A DNA stretch of 64,000 bases from NCBI GenBank assembly GCA_002418285.1, contig DIDT01000032.1, positions 92,184 to 156,183 of the forward strand, given 5' to 3'. Origin of the DNA: Phycisphaerales bacterium UBA5793 (GTDB taxonomy: Bacteria > Planctomycetota > Phycisphaerae > Phycisphaerales > UBA5793). The position numbers were made by a program, and so were the translations under genes. Each line of letters begins with the position of its first letter. The first letter of the stretch is position 1. Below are positions 43,687-52,974 of this stretch, piece by piece. Below the pieces are notes generated by a model. The model searched no databases. It saw only the letters and a list, made by a program, of their open reading frames with translations, and had not been told where the DNA came from.

Positions 43687-45075
43687 ATGATTGACCTCAA
43701 GCAACTGCGTGAGAGTCCTGACCGTTTCCGCAAAGCCGCTGCCGACAAGGGCGTAAGCGTCGACATCGATGCACTCCTCGCCCTTGACGCCTCGTTGCGC
43801 GAGGCGCAAACCGAACTGCAGAACCTGACCGCCGAGAAGAATCGCATCGGCAAGGAGATCGGCGCTCTGGCCGGCCGCATCAAGAAAGCCCCGGATGCGG
43901 AAAAGCCGGCCTTGGCCCAGGAGATGCAGCGCCTCCAGAGCCGGCCCACCGAGATCAAAACCCGCGAAGGCGAATTGACCGGCATTGTCAGCGACCTTGA
44001 CGCCAAACGGCGCGACGTCTGGTTGCGCATTCCCCAACCCGCTGATCCTGATGTTCCCGTCGGCCGTGACGCAAGCGACAACGTTGAGATCAGTCGGTGG
44101 AACTCGTCGTGGTTCGACACTTCAAGATCTTTTGCCGAGAACAAGGGCTTCGCGCCGCGCTCGCACGTCGAGATCGGCCAGTCTCTCAATCTCTTCGAGT
44201 TCGAGCGTGGCGTCAAAATGGCCGGCTCGCGCAGTTACGTTCTCGTGGGTGATGGCATGCGCCTGCACAACGCCGTGCTCCGCTACGCCTTCGACATGAT
44301 GACCAACGAGCACGATTTCACCGCCCTGAGCGTGCCGGTTCTTGTGCGCGATGAAGTCATGGTCGGCACCGGCTTCTTCCCCGGCGGTCGCGATCAGGCC
44401 TATGAAGTCCGCGAGACCGATCGCGGCGGAGGATACGACCTCTACCTCACCGGAACGGGCGAAGTCGGACTCATGGGCTACCACCAGGATGAGATTCTGG
44501 AGTTTGATCGACTCCCACTGCGCTACACAACGGTCTCGACGTGCTTCCGTCGCGAAGCCGGCGCTGCGGGCAAGGACACGACCGGCCTCTACCGCATCCA
44601 CCAGTTCGACAAGGTTGAGCAGGTCGTCATCTGCCGCGCCGACGAGCGGGAAAGCCGGCAGTGGCACCAGCGGATGATCGGCTTCGTGCAGATGCTGCTG
44701 CAGAACCTCGAAATGCCGTATCGCCTGTTGCAGTGCTGCACTGGCGACCTTGGCACCAAGAATGCCGACATGGTCGACATCGAAACCTGGATGCCCAGTC
44801 GCGGCGAGGAAGATGCCAGCGGTTTGCCGCGCGGTGAATACGGCGAAACCCACTCCGCGTCGCGACTCTACGACTACCAGTGCCGCCGCCTCAACATTCG
44901 CTACCGCGATCCAGAAACGAACAAGCCGGTCGTTTGTCACTCTCTCAACAACACGGTTGCCGCGAGTCCGCGACTGCTCATCCCTATTCTCGAACTCTAT
45001 CAGAACGAGGATGGCTCAATCACGATCCCAACCGTGCTGCAACCCTACATGAACGGGCAGCAGCGCATCGGCTGA
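43687..45075 (+). CDS. serS: Seryl-tRNA synthetase
   Basis: 462 residues. A class II synthetase that charges tRNA-Ser and tRNA-Sec. The N-terminal ~110 residues form the tRNA-binding coiled coil (LREAQTELQNLTAEKNRIGK). The catalytic domain contains YLTGTGEVGLMGYHQDEILE, motif 2 FRREAGAAGKDTTGLYRIHQ followed by FDKVE, and motif 3 near CHSLNNTVAASPRLLIPILE. The length matches SerS. It follows nadK by 73 bases on the same strand. Confidence 0.96.
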   Translation: MIDLKQLRESPDRFRKAAADKGVSVDIDALLALDASLREAQTELQNLTAEKNRIGKEIGALAGRIKKAPDAEKPALAQEMQRLQSRPTEIKTREGELTGIVSDLDAKRRDVWLRIPQPADPDVPVGRDASDNVEISRWNSSWFDTSRSFAENKGFAPRSHVEIGQSLNLFEFERGVKMAGSRSYVLVGDGMRLHNAVLRYAFDMMTNEHDFTALSVPVLVRDEVMVGTGFFPGGRDQAYEVRETDRGGGYDLYLTGTGEVGLMGYHQDEILEFDRLPLRYTTVSTCFRREAGAAGKDTTGLYRIHQFDKVEQVVICRADERESRQWHQRMIGFVQMLLQNLEMPYRLLQCCTGDLGTKNADMVDIETWMPSRGEEDASGLPRGEYGETHSASRLYDYQCRRLNIRYRDPETNKPVVCHSLNNTVAASPRLLIPILELYQNEDGSITIPTVLQPYMNGQQRIG

Positions 45076-45136
45076 ACGATCGCTTCGCACGCCGCGCGTG
45101 GCCGTTTGGCACGATATCTCACCGACGTGCGAGCGG

Positions 45137-45538
45137 CTACTTCTCGTACCGACCGCCCTCGACGCGCTCAAACTCATCCACCGGCCGGTTGTACCAGTAC
45201 ACCCACGCATACGCGGGGGGTCCCTCGTGGGGGCTGGCTATCGCCTGCCGCCGCACGAAGAGCGAATCGCCCTCATGGCCGGGAAAGTACCCCTCGTACT
45301 CGTCGAGCCAAAGCCAGACTTCATCGGGATTGTCCAGCTCGTACAACTCGCCGTGGATCAGATCACCGTCTTGGGCCGCCTGCAACGCAGCGGGGTAGCG
45401 CCCCGTGTCGAAGAGCTGTCCGGGCACTGTGGCCGGCCCGATGAAGGTGGTGTGCTGGCTGAGCAGATCGGCCATGGGATGGCCGCAGCCGCTGCGCAAC
45501 GTGCCGTACACGAAGAGATGTCGCGGTTCGGTGGTCAC
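45137..45538 (-). CDS. Gamma-glutamylcyclotransferase-family (AIG2-like) protein
   Basis: 133 residues starting at GTG 45538. The family signature LFVYGTLRSGCGHPMAD binds the substrate, followed by GRYPAALQA, GELYELDN and the catalytic-Glu region LDEYEGYFPG. Members cyclise gamma-glutamyl amines to 5-oxoproline. The GTG overlaps the stop codon of the ferritin-like gene by one base, so the two are translationally linked. The exact substrate is not known. Confidence 0.87.
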   Translation of the reverse strand: MTTEPRHLFVYGTLRSGCGHPMADLLSQHTTFIGPATVPGQLFDTGRYPAALQAAQDGDLIHGELYELDNPDEVWLWLDEYEGYFPGHEGDSLFVRRQAIASPHEGPPAYAWVYWYNRPVDEFERVEGGRYEK

Positions 45539-46011
45539 TATCGATTGGCCTCGATCTCTTTGAGATAGCCGACGAACTCGCGGCGATGCTTCTGCTCATC
45601 CGAGAGTAGCGTGATCGCCAGGTCCTGCGTGACGTAGTCCGTTCCTTCGCATGCCCGGATGATCTCCTCGTAGCCGGCGATCGCCGCTTCTTCAGCCGCG
45701 ATCACGCCTCTGATCACGGCCACGACATCGGTGCTGCTGCTGGGCGGCTGCATCGTTTCCTGTGTCCACTTGAGTTTGAACGAGCCCGGCACCGTCCCGC
45801 CGATCACCTTGATGCGATCCGCCAGTTGTTGGGCGTGTCCCAGTTCTGCGGTGACGTCGGCCTGGAGCGAAGCCTTGATGTGCTCGGCGCGGATGCCGTC
45901 GAGATTCACCGCGTTGGCGAGGTAGTTCATCACCGTCTCGAGTTCGGCGTTGTACGATTTCTGCAACAGGTTGATGATCTTCTCATTGGATTCAGTCTTG
46001 CTGGGCGCCAT
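45538..46011 (-). CDS. Ferritin-like (bacterioferritin-type) protein
   Basis: 157 residues. ATG 46011 has AAAGGA six bases upstream. A four-helix bundle with ferritin-like metal ligands is visible: Glu in YNAELETVMNYLANA, ELGHAQQLADRIKVIGG, Glu in VIAAEEAAIAGYEEIIRA, and the final DEQKHRREFVGYLKEIEA. It probably stores iron or acts as a small-molecule oxidase. Its gene is coupled to the cyclotransferase gene. It fits the iron theme of this window (feoAB, VIT1, YggX domain). Confidence 0.85.
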   Translation of the reverse strand: MAPSKTESNEKIINLLQKSYNAELETVMNYLANAVNLDGIRAEHIKASLQADVTAELGHAQQLADRIKVIGGTVPGSFKLKWTQETMQPPSSSTDVVAVIRGVIAAEEAAIAGYEEIIRACEGTDYVTQDLAITLLSDEQKHRREFVGYLKEIEANR

Positions 46012-46146
46012 CTTCGGTCCTTTCCAATTCGCTTGATGCGGTTGCCATGTATTCAATGGTAGTGGATCACGCGGAGAAACCACCGGCGATCGCGCGTGAT
46101 TGGGGTTCAGTGCCCGGTTTTCAACACTCCACGGAGGCCCTCAGTC

Positions 46147-46668
46147 ATGAATCGCGGTGAAATCCTCGCCAACGGCGTACTCGATAGCAAGGCGCTCTTG
46201 AGTCGCTACCTCAATGGGTTTGATGATTCGAATCGCACGACACAAGCGCCAAACCTGCCCAATCACCTCGCATGGTGTCTCGGACATTGCGCCCTGACCA
46301 TGCACCGGGCCGCCGAGAAGATCGATGGTCACCCGCTGCCTGATGGTCAGTTCATCCTCAAGGCTGATCGGGGCGATGAACATCGGTTCGGTACCGAGAC
46401 CGTCTCCTTTGCCTCAACACCAGTGGGTGATCCGGCCGTCTATCCCAGCCTCTCCCGGTGCGTGGCCATCTTTGACTCGGCGTGCGATCGCATTGCCCTG
46501 GCCGCGCGGATGGCCACCGACGCCAAGCTCGACGAGCGAATCAAGTGGGGACCAGGCGAAACCACCCTCGGATCGCTCGTGCTTCGGATGATCTTCCACA
46601 ACGGCACCCATTGCGGGCAGATCACTGACCTCCGCCGCGCCCTCAAAATCGGCTCGATCTTCGCCTAG
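46147..46668 (+). CDS. DinB-family protein
   Basis: 173 residues. ATG 46147 has GGAGG nine bases upstream. DinB-like four-helix bundle with histidines in LAWCLGHCALTMHRAAEK and MIFHNGTHCGQITDLRRAL. Some related proteins are thiol-dependent transferases; the substrate here is unknown. It shares only the fold pattern with the other DinB genes of this window. Confidence 0.8.
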   Translation: MNRGEILANGVLDSKALLSRYLNGFDDSNRTTQAPNLPNHLAWCLGHCALTMHRAAEKIDGHPLPDGQFILKADRGDEHRFGTETVSFASTPVGDPAVYPSLSRCVAIFDSACDRIALAARMATDAKLDERIKWGPGETTLGSLVLRMIFHNGTHCGQITDLRRALKIGSIFA

Positions 46669-46908
46669 AGGACTGGTTTTTCGGCTCTCCTGAGCCGGTG
46701 CCCCTGCATCGGTGCCTTCACGTGTCCTACACTTACGCCGACAATCAGAGCCCCGGGGGCCGCCTCTAGCAGCCGCTCGGTTGGGGGAGGTGGGGGCTGG
46801 AGCGGGTTAGTACGATCCACGGCTGGAGCGGCCAGGCAGGGCGGCCATCAATCTGCACCTCTCTCCCGCCGAGGCATCAGTTGAGCAGTTGACCGAGATG
46901 AAGGGTCC

Positions 46909-47778
46909 ATGAAGATGGCGCAGACCAAAACTCCAGCGAAGTCCACCCGCAGCAAGAGCCGCAAGAGCACCGAGCCGCGCGCCGCGTCCGCACCCGTCGT
47001 CGAGACCCGCCCCGTCTCGGTGGCGCGCAATGGCTCCAGTGGCCCCCTCCATTCTGGCTCTTCCGCAGCCGCTCCCACTTCGCCCGCATTTGACAAGACC
47101 ATGGCCGATCTCAAGAAAGCCGGCACGGCGCAGAACCGCAAGATCTTTCCGCGCCATGGCGTCAAGGGGGAGTTCTTCGGCGTGAGCCCGGCGCAGTTGC
47201 GCTCCATCACGAAAAAAGTAAAGGTCGACCATGATCTCGCCCGCCAACTCTGGGCGACCGGCAATCATGATGCGCGCATGCTCGCCACGATGGTCGCCGA
47301 CCCCATCGCCTTGACCGCCAGCGAACTCGACCAGTGGGTCCGTCAGGTGGATAACTACCTCTTGGCCGATTCCTTCTCCGCCCTCGTGGCCCGCAGTCCG
47401 CAGGCCGCCAGCCGCATCGACCGCTGGACCCGCTCCAAGCGAGAATTCGAACGCCGCTGCGGTTTCGGCATCGTCGCCGAGGCGCTCAAGGAAGGCGTGA
47501 CCATCTACCCCGCGCTGCTCGACGCCGCGATCAATCAGATCGAGCGCGAGATCCATTCTTCAGCCAATCGCGCCCGCGAAGGCATGAACAACGCACTCAT
47601 CGCCATCGGCACCTACCGCGATGATCTCCGCGATCGCGCCCTCAACACCGCCAGCCGCATCGGCAAGGTCGAGGTCGATCAGGGTGAATCAGGTTGTTCG
47701 ACCCTCGACGCCGTCGAGCAGATCGAAAAAGCGTTCAGCCGCAAGAAGACCACACGCAAGCCCCGCAAGAGCGGCTGA
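46909..47778 (+). CDS. DNA alkylation repair protein (AlkD-like)
   Basis: 289 residues. A basic Ser/Lys-rich N-terminal tail (~60 residues) leads into the HEAT-like AlkD fold: GVSPAQLRSITKKVKVDHDL, LWATGNHDARMLATMVAD, VDNYLLADSFSALVARSP and RCGFGIVAEALKEGV. AlkD-type proteins are glycosylases for alkylated bases, but several homologues have lost activity. The C-terminus ends in a Lys/Arg-rich tail. ATG 46909 and 46915 are both possible starts. Confidence 0.82.
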   Translation: MKMAQTKTPAKSTRSKSRKSTEPRAASAPVVETRPVSVARNGSSGPLHSGSSAAAPTSPAFDKTMADLKKAGTAQNRKIFPRHGVKGEFFGVSPAQLRSITKKVKVDHDLARQLWATGNHDARMLATMVADPIALTASELDQWVRQVDNYLLADSFSALVARSPQAASRIDRWTRSKREFERRCGFGIVAEALKEGVTIYPALLDAAINQIEREIHSSANRAREGMNNALIAIGTYRDDLRDRALNTASRIGKVEVDQGESGCSTLDAVEQIEKAFSRKKTTRKPRKSG

Positions 47779-47932
47779 TCGTCTCGGCGCGTCTCACCTC
47801 GTGTGCCGCGCAGCAACGGAACGAGTTCAGAATCGGAGACCGAATTCGATATTCCTTGACGGTCTGATCAACAGACCGACGTCAATGCGAAAGCCTGCCG
47901 GGGGCGCAAATCCTTCTTGGAGAAGCGAGATA

Positions 47933-49210
47933 ATGGCAGACTTCCAAGCACCGCGAGCGTTCCTTCTCAACAGTTTCAAACGACTCCACCCAGGTCTGGC
48001 CGGCGCCGTACTGATCGCCAGTCTCGCAAACGCCGGCGTGGCTCAGGACACCCCGGAGGACGGCGATCGCCTCGAGCTCGGCATGCCTGCGCCCGCGTTC
48101 ACGTTCTCCGACTCAATTCAAGGTCTCGACGACGTCTCACTCGACGCGCTGCGCGGCAAAGTCGTCGTGCTCGAATTCTGGGCCACTTGGTGCAGCCCGT
48201 GCATTCCCGCCCTGCATCACATGGACGAACTGCGCAAGGAACTCGAAGATCAACCAATCGAGTTCATCGGCGTCGGCATCGATCCGCCCGAACGCATTCG
48301 AAAGTTCCTCGAGCGCGATCACTTCGACCTCACACTGGTCGCGGACGAAGAGGGACAGTACTACGCCAGGTTCGGCATGCCCACGATCCCCGGCACCGTC
48401 ATTCTCGATCGCGCCGGACAGATCGCCGCCATCACCCAGCCTGATCGCGTCGATCTGGATGTGCTCCGGCGCGTGCTCGATGGTCAGCCAAGTGGCGTCG
48501 CCCGCGATGACAGCAAGCGAGCCAACATCGACTGGGCGCCGCAGATCGATGAAGAGGGGATGGAGACCTACGCCTCAGTCTGCATCGCCGACTGCGATCC
48601 GCGCACGCGATCCGGCGGCTCTAAGTTCGTGCCCAACAGCGGCAAGATCAGTGCCGACGGAATGTATCGCTCCAACCTGCTTCAACTCGCATACGACGTG
48701 CCCAGCACGCGGCTCATCGACGGGTTCGGGGAGTGGAATCAATCCGATCCCAAGTACCGCATTGCCGTCACCGCGCCCGGAGGCGATGATGAACTCGCCC
48801 GCCTCATGCTCGCCCGCTCGCTCGAAACCAAATTCGGCTACACCGTCCGTCGCGAAACGCGCGTCGAGAGTGTCAAAATCCTCCACCGTATCGACGGCAG
48901 CGCCAAGGCGCTCGAGCCGTATGACCCCTCGACGGGCGAAACTCGCTCCTTCATTGCGTCCGGCGGTGGATCAAGGGCCGTGAATTCCCGCGTCGATCTG
49001 CTCCGCATGTGGTGCGAGAACATGGCCGGCAATCCCGTGATCGATGAAACCGGATATGCCTCTGACGGTGGATACAACTGGAGTCTCGAATGGGTCGACG
49101 GCCCCACATTCCATAAGGCCCTGGCGTCCGTCGGCCTCGAACTGATTGATGATGAGCGGCCCATCGAATACGTCATCATCGAGCCCAACGGCACTGCGTC
49201 CGATCCATGA
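47933..49210 (+). CDS. TlpA-like thioredoxin fused to a DUF3738/TIGR03435-like domain
   Basis: 425 residues. A signal peptide (LAGAVLIASLANAGVAQ) is followed by a TlpA/ResA thioredoxin domain with GMPAPAFTFSDS, the redox pair in FWATWCSPCIPALHH, and the cis-Pro strand FGMPTIPGTVILDR. From ~residue 200 the C-terminal part resembles DUF3738: MYRSNLLQLAYDVPSTRLID, MLARSLETKFGYTVRRETR and PVIDETGYASDGGYNWSLEW. It probably reduces or carries disulfides in the periplasm. The fusion partner's function is unknown. It is convergent with the C25-type gene, two bases away. Confidence 0.85.
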   Translation: MADFQAPRAFLLNSFKRLHPGLAGAVLIASLANAGVAQDTPEDGDRLELGMPAPAFTFSDSIQGLDDVSLDALRGKVVVLEFWATWCSPCIPALHHMDELRKELEDQPIEFIGVGIDPPERIRKFLERDHFDLTLVADEEGQYYARFGMPTIPGTVILDRAGQIAAITQPDRVDLDVLRRVLDGQPSGVARDDSKRANIDWAPQIDEEGMETYASVCIADCDPRTRSGGSKFVPNSGKISADGMYRSNLLQLAYDVPSTRLIDGFGEWNQSDPKYRIAVTAPGGDDELARLMLARSLETKFGYTVRRETRVESVKILHRIDGSAKALEPYDPSTGETRSFIASGGGSRAVNSRVDLLRMWCENMAGNPVIDETGYASDGGYNWSLEWVDGPTFHKALASVGLELIDDERPIEYVIIEPNGTASDP

Positions 49211-49211
49211 T

Positions 49212-50711
49212 TCACCGCGCCAGCGGAAGCGTCGGATCGCCGAACAACATGAACTTCATGCCTTGAAAGAAGATGCTTGCGGGATACCAGCCGGCGTCGG
49301 GCTTGATCGTGTCGAGATGTTCGGCGTCGTAGTAATGCGCCACTGCCGCCTTCCAGCAGTCGCCTACGCGCACGAGTGAACCATCCGCGCGCGGCCGCGC
49401 CATTTCCGCCGCGAATCCATCAAGCAACGTCAGCGCGCACGGCTGGCTCCCCGTGTTGCAGCCGATGTACGCCACGCATCCACGATCGGGGTTCCGCAGA
49501 TACGACTCGCCCAATCCCGTCATGTTGTACTCGCCTCGTGCATAAGGCGAAGGCGGCGGTGGGGGAGCCGTGAACACCTCGCCTCTGTTCGTACCGGCGT
49601 GCTTCTCCCCGCTGGCATCCACATACGCCTCGTACGGCGGCAGCGTTGCAAATCGCGCCGTCGAGCATCCAACTGAGAACATGACCGGCAACCAATCGCT
49701 CGGCTTGATCTTCTTGAGCGTGTTCGTGCTGAGGCAGCCGGCCCACAGATTGTCGTTCCCATGCCCGGTGTGAATGACGAGGTCAATGCCGCCGTTGAGC
49801 AGATCGATGAGTTGCTGCTCATCCGGAGCCGGTGGCGCATCGGCTGATGTTGAACCATCGTGGTAGTATCGCTTCTCCACCGTCCAGCCGGCGCTGATGC
49901 GCGATGCAAATCGATCCAGATTCCCCCGCGCGTCCACCCAGCCATCGACCGCGATCAGCGCCGCCTTCGCGTGCTCTTCACCCCCGCGTGATTCGAGAGC
50001 CCGTTCATACCGCATCGACTTGGCCGCAACCGCCAGCACCTCCGCCGCATCGCTCACGGGCCACCGTCCCACGGCGATCTCGGGTCGATAGTCCGCACCG
50101 TCGAAGTTGATCGGGTCGTCCTTGTTCGCCTCGCCGCGCACCTCGCCGAAATAACCCCCATGAAAGTCGTCCTTCTGCCCGTTCCAGTCATCAATCGACC
50201 CATCGCGTTTCGCCAGGTCGGCATAGTACAGATCACTGGGGTAGAACGCATAGTCAAAGGCCGGCTCGGTCTTGCGATCGAGCACCATGTAGCGCACCGG
50301 CAGCACATCGGCGTCGCCCACCAGCAGCACGTGCGTGATGTGTTCGTGCTGCCATTTGAAATGCAGATAGCGCTTCAGCCTCGCCGGGTCATCCAAATGC
50401 CGGTCTCCAGCGTCCAATCCGGCGAGCAGCCCCACGTCGATTGCGGTTTTGAGAGTCGTGAGCTCGACTGATCCCAGTCGCTCCTGCTTGAACGCGGTGT
50501 ACTCGCCGAGCGCATCGCACAGCTCGGCCGGCGCGATGATCAGCAGGCGCACGGAGTCGTCGCGAAGCGCCTGCCATGCCGCCAGCTTCGAACCGCCATC
50601 CGGCAATGCAGCCTGTGCAGTCGCGCTGTGCGCCGTCGAATCTGCGAGCATGGCCGTCACGACCGCCGCCAGAATCGCCACTCGTTGGCCGAACGGTGTT
50701 CGGTTTATCAT
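49212..50711 (-). CDS. C25-family (gingipain-like) cysteine peptidase
   Basis: 499 residues. ATG 50711 has GAGGAG seven bases upstream and starts a signal peptide (VAILAAVVTAMLADSTAHSA). The C25 fold shows VRLLIIAPAELCDALGEYTA, HITHVLLVGDADVLPVRYMV, PEIAVGRWPVSDAAEV, the catalytic His in LVIHTGHGNDNLWAG, and the catalytic Cys in VMFSVGCSTARF. Gingipain relatives cleave after Arg or Lys, but the specificity here is unknown. There is no C-terminal sorting domain, so it may stay in the periplasm or be released. Confidence 0.82.
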   Translation of the reverse strand: MINRTPFGQRVAILAAVVTAMLADSTAHSATAQAALPDGGSKLAAWQALRDDSVRLLIIAPAELCDALGEYTAFKQERLGSVELTTLKTAIDVGLLAGLDAGDRHLDDPARLKRYLHFKWQHEHITHVLLVGDADVLPVRYMVLDRKTEPAFDYAFYPSDLYYADLAKRDGSIDDWNGQKDDFHGGYFGEVRGEANKDDPINFDGADYRPEIAVGRWPVSDAAEVLAVAAKSMRYERALESRGGEEHAKAALIAVDGWVDARGNLDRFASRISAGWTVEKRYYHDGSTSADAPPAPDEQQLIDLLNGGIDLVIHTGHGNDNLWAGCLSTNTLKKIKPSDWLPVMFSVGCSTARFATLPPYEAYVDASGEKHAGTNRGEVFTAPPPPPSPYARGEYNMTGLGESYLRNPDRGCVAYIGCNTGSQPCALTLLDGFAAEMARPRADGSLVRVGDCWKAAVAHYYDAEHLDTIKPDAGWYPASIFFQGMKFMLFGDPTLPLAR

Positions 50712-50799
50712 CGGATTGCTCCTCGAATCGTGTCGATTCGCACCGTGTCCACGCAAGAATAGTCCAGCCGCGACTGACCGGTTCGCGCAGGAGTCATCC

Positions 50800-51747
50800 A
50801 TGAGCCAGTCCGCACCGCTGCACGTCGTCACCGGCGCCCTGGGCTACACCGGCCGCTCGCTCACCGAACAACTCCTCCAGCGCGGCGCCCGCGTTCGGAC
50901 GCTGACCAACTCGCCCAACCGACCCAACCCGTTCGGCGATCAACTCGAGATCCACCCCCTCGCATTCGACGACCCGCCCCGCCTCGAAGAATCGCTGCGC
51001 GGCGCGACCGTTCTGCACAACACCTACTGGGTCCGTTTCAATCACCGCAATTTCACCTTCGACTCCGCCGTCGCCAACACCAGGAAACTCTTCGAGGCCG
51101 CGACACGCGCCGGCGTCCAGCGCATCGTGCACGTCAGCATCCTCCATGCCGACCAGGCCGATGACCTCGGCTACTACCACGGCAAACACGAACTCGAAGA
51201 CGCCCTGAGAGCCACCGGTATCCCGCACGCGATTGTCCGACCCGGCGTGCTCTTCGGCCGCTTTGACATCCTCGTCAACAACATCGCCTGGGTGCTGCGC
51301 CACATGCCGGTCTTCGGCCTATTCGGCGACGGTTCCTACACGCTGCGTCCGCTGCATGTCGATGACATGGCGGCCCTGATGGTCGATCACGCTTCTCGCG
51401 CTGGCAATACTCAAGCCGATGCCGTCGGGCCCGAGCGGTTTACTTTTCGTGAACTCGTGAGCACCATTCGCAGCATCCTCGGCGTCCGCCGCTGGATCGT
51501 TCCGATGCCGCCATGGCTCGGTCTTGCCGCCGGCAAGTGCATCAACCCGTTCGTCGGCGACGTCATCATCACCCGCGAAGAGATCGCCGGCCTCATGCGC
51601 AGTCTGCTCGATTCGCACGAGCCTGCGGCCGGTGCGACGAAACTAACCGACTGGGCTCGGAAAAACGTGGACGACCTCGGTCGGCGTTACGCCAGCGAAG
51701 TCGGCCGCCGGCTGCAGCGCACGGTGTCGTATGATGACGTAAGGTGA
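50800..51747 (+). CDS. NAD(P)-dependent epimerase/dehydratase-like protein
   Basis: 315 residues. ATG 50800 has AGGAG six bases upstream. An NAD(P)-binding Rossmann fold of the atypical SDR type is shown by HVVTGALGYTGRSLTEQLLQ and GVQRIVHVSILHADQ. YYHGKHELEDAL stands in place of the usual YxxxK, followed by AIVRPGVLFGRFDILVNNIA. It resembles NmrA/complex-I NDUFA9-like SDRs. The substrate cannot be told from sequence. A DinB gene follows 49 bases downstream. Confidence 0.85.
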   Translation: MSQSAPLHVVTGALGYTGRSLTEQLLQRGARVRTLTNSPNRPNPFGDQLEIHPLAFDDPPRLEESLRGATVLHNTYWVRFNHRNFTFDSAVANTRKLFEAATRAGVQRIVHVSILHADQADDLGYYHGKHELEDALRATGIPHAIVRPGVLFGRFDILVNNIAWVLRHMPVFGLFGDGSYTLRPLHVDDMAALMVDHASRAGNTQADAVGPERFTFRELVSTIRSILGVRRWIVPMPPWLGLAAGKCINPFVGDVIITREEIAGLMRSLLDSHEPAAGATKLTDWARKNVDDLGRRYASEVGRRLQRTVSYDDVR

Positions 51748-51795
51748 TCGCAACCGGTGCCGCGCACCGTTCAAATCAAACAAGGAGAAACAAAG

Positions 51796-52293
51796 ATGCC
51801 CACCAGCGATCCCGTCGATGTGCTTCTCGCCCACAACCGCTGGGCCAACGACAGCCTGATCAACGCCTGCAAATCATTGTCGCGGGAGCAACGGGATCAG
51901 TCATTCGAGATGGGCGTGGGTTCGCTGCACAAGACCATCGTGCACGTTCTTGGAGCGATGCGCGGCTGGACCGACATGCTCGCCGAGCGCGAAGTTCGCG
52001 AACGACTTGAAACGCAACAACTCACATTCGACCAGATCGCCGCGATGGCCGGTGAGATCGCCGACGAGTTCGAGGCGATTGTCCGCGCCCACCCGCTTGA
52101 TGGGATTGCCACCGGAAGTCGCGGCGACCGGACGTTTTCCTTCGCTCGGGGCGCCGTGCTTGCTCACGTGACCACCCATGGCATGCACCATCGCGCGCAG
52201 GCGATGAACATGCTCCGCCAACTCGGCGTCGAGAAACTCCCACCCTCATCCGTGGTGGAGTGGATGCTCATGGCAGATGGACGGGCGAACTGA
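51796..52293 (+). CDS. DinB-family protein
   Basis: 165 residues. ATG 51796 has AAGGAG at 8-nt spacing. Helix 1 LLAHNRWANDSLINACKSL, then SLHKTIVHVLGAMRGWTDML and the HGMHHRAQAMNMLRQLGV end carry the His ligands of the DinB bundle. It is clearly paralogous to the product of the gene at 52975, sharing the IxGAMRxW and HHRAQ patterns. The pair probably arose by duplication around the intervening gene. Confidence 0.85.
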   Translation: MPTSDPVDVLLAHNRWANDSLINACKSLSREQRDQSFEMGVGSLHKTIVHVLGAMRGWTDMLAEREVRERLETQQLTFDQIAAMAGEIADEFEAIVRAHPLDGIATGSRGDRTFSFARGAVLAHVTTHGMHHRAQAMNMLRQLGVEKLPPSSVVEWMLMADGRAN

Positions 52294-52321
52294 TCAATCG
52301 GACCAACTCACCCGTTCCACC

Positions 52322-52825
52322 ATGCTCCTGCGCTTCAAGAAAACCCGTGATGGCTGTGTGCTCACCTGCATCCGCGACGACGGCAGCATCGATGTGCAAC
52401 GCTCTTCACAAGGCACGTTCTTTGCGCTGCACGATCTGCTGCATTACGCCGTTGAATCGACACTCGGCTTTCGCCAGGCGTTCCTCGGGCTGCTCGCATC
52501 CGGCTGGGATTTTCATACCTTTGAGGATCATGGCGACCCGCGCTACCAGTCGATGCCGGGCGAAGCACTGTTATGCGAGCACCTCGTCGCCATCCTTTCG
52601 CGCCAGTTCAGCGGCAGCGCCTGGGAGGATCCGGAGCTGCTCCCACTGTGGGCAGAGGAGATCAACGCGGAACTGGCCGTCGAACTCGCCAAGAGCGGGG
52701 CACCGCCGTATCGCGGCACCCCCGAACATCTCGCTTCCGTCTGCACCCGCTACCTCGAACTGGGCACCCATTGGGTCGGCGTACCCGTCGGCGAGCACCT
52801 CGAACTGAACTTTCCCGATTCCTGA
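52322..52825 (+). CDS. Hypothetical protein
   Basis: 167 residues from ATG 52322, 29 bases after the upstream DinB stop. The protein is acidic with a mixed fold (LLRFKKTRDGCVLTCIRDDG, LHDLLHYAVESTLGFRQAFL, LASVCTRYLELGTHWVGVPV). No domain was recognised. It lies between two DinB paralogues and just before the TPP riboswitch, so its own transcript should end there. Confidence 0.65.
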   Translation: MLLRFKKTRDGCVLTCIRDDGSIDVQRSSQGTFFALHDLLHYAVESTLGFRQAFLGLLASGWDFHTFEDHGDPRYQSMPGEALLCEHLVAILSRQFSGSAWEDPELLPLWAEEINAELAVELAKSGAPPYRGTPEHLASVCTRYLELGTHWVGVPVGEHLELNFPDS

Positions 52826-52851
52826 TCGCCTCCGCCGCCATCCGACCTATC

Positions 52852-52968
52852 CTTTCCCTTCACGCTCGGGGCGCGGCGGCGACGGAGCCGACCGCTGAGA
52901 GGCACCCGTGGAACCTGATCAGCCAGCCCGCCCGACCTCAATCGGCCGGCGAACTGCGGAGGGAAGCG
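52852..52968 (+). promoter_or_regulatory. TPP (THI-element) riboswitch
   Basis: Most conserved segments of the TPP riboswitch appear in order: CTCGGGG (~52864), CTGAGA at 52895-52900, ACCCGTGGAACCTGATC ending at 52920, and a closing GCGGAGGGAAG around 52957-52966. A 6-bp P1 helix pairs TTCCCT (52854-52859) with AGGGAA (52960-52965). The P4/P5 side is longer than usual, with an extra hairpin (CCGAcctcaaTCGG), so the fit in that arm is imperfect. The likely regulated gene begins only seven bases after it, so control of translation start is plausible. Confidence 0.85.
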
Positions 52969-52974
52969 ACAATC

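Noticed and set aside
46682..46697. A perfect 6-bp hairpin (CGGCTC/GAGCCG) after the DinB gene
   Set aside because: The T run lies on the wrong side for a plus-strand terminator and no gene on the minus strand ends here.
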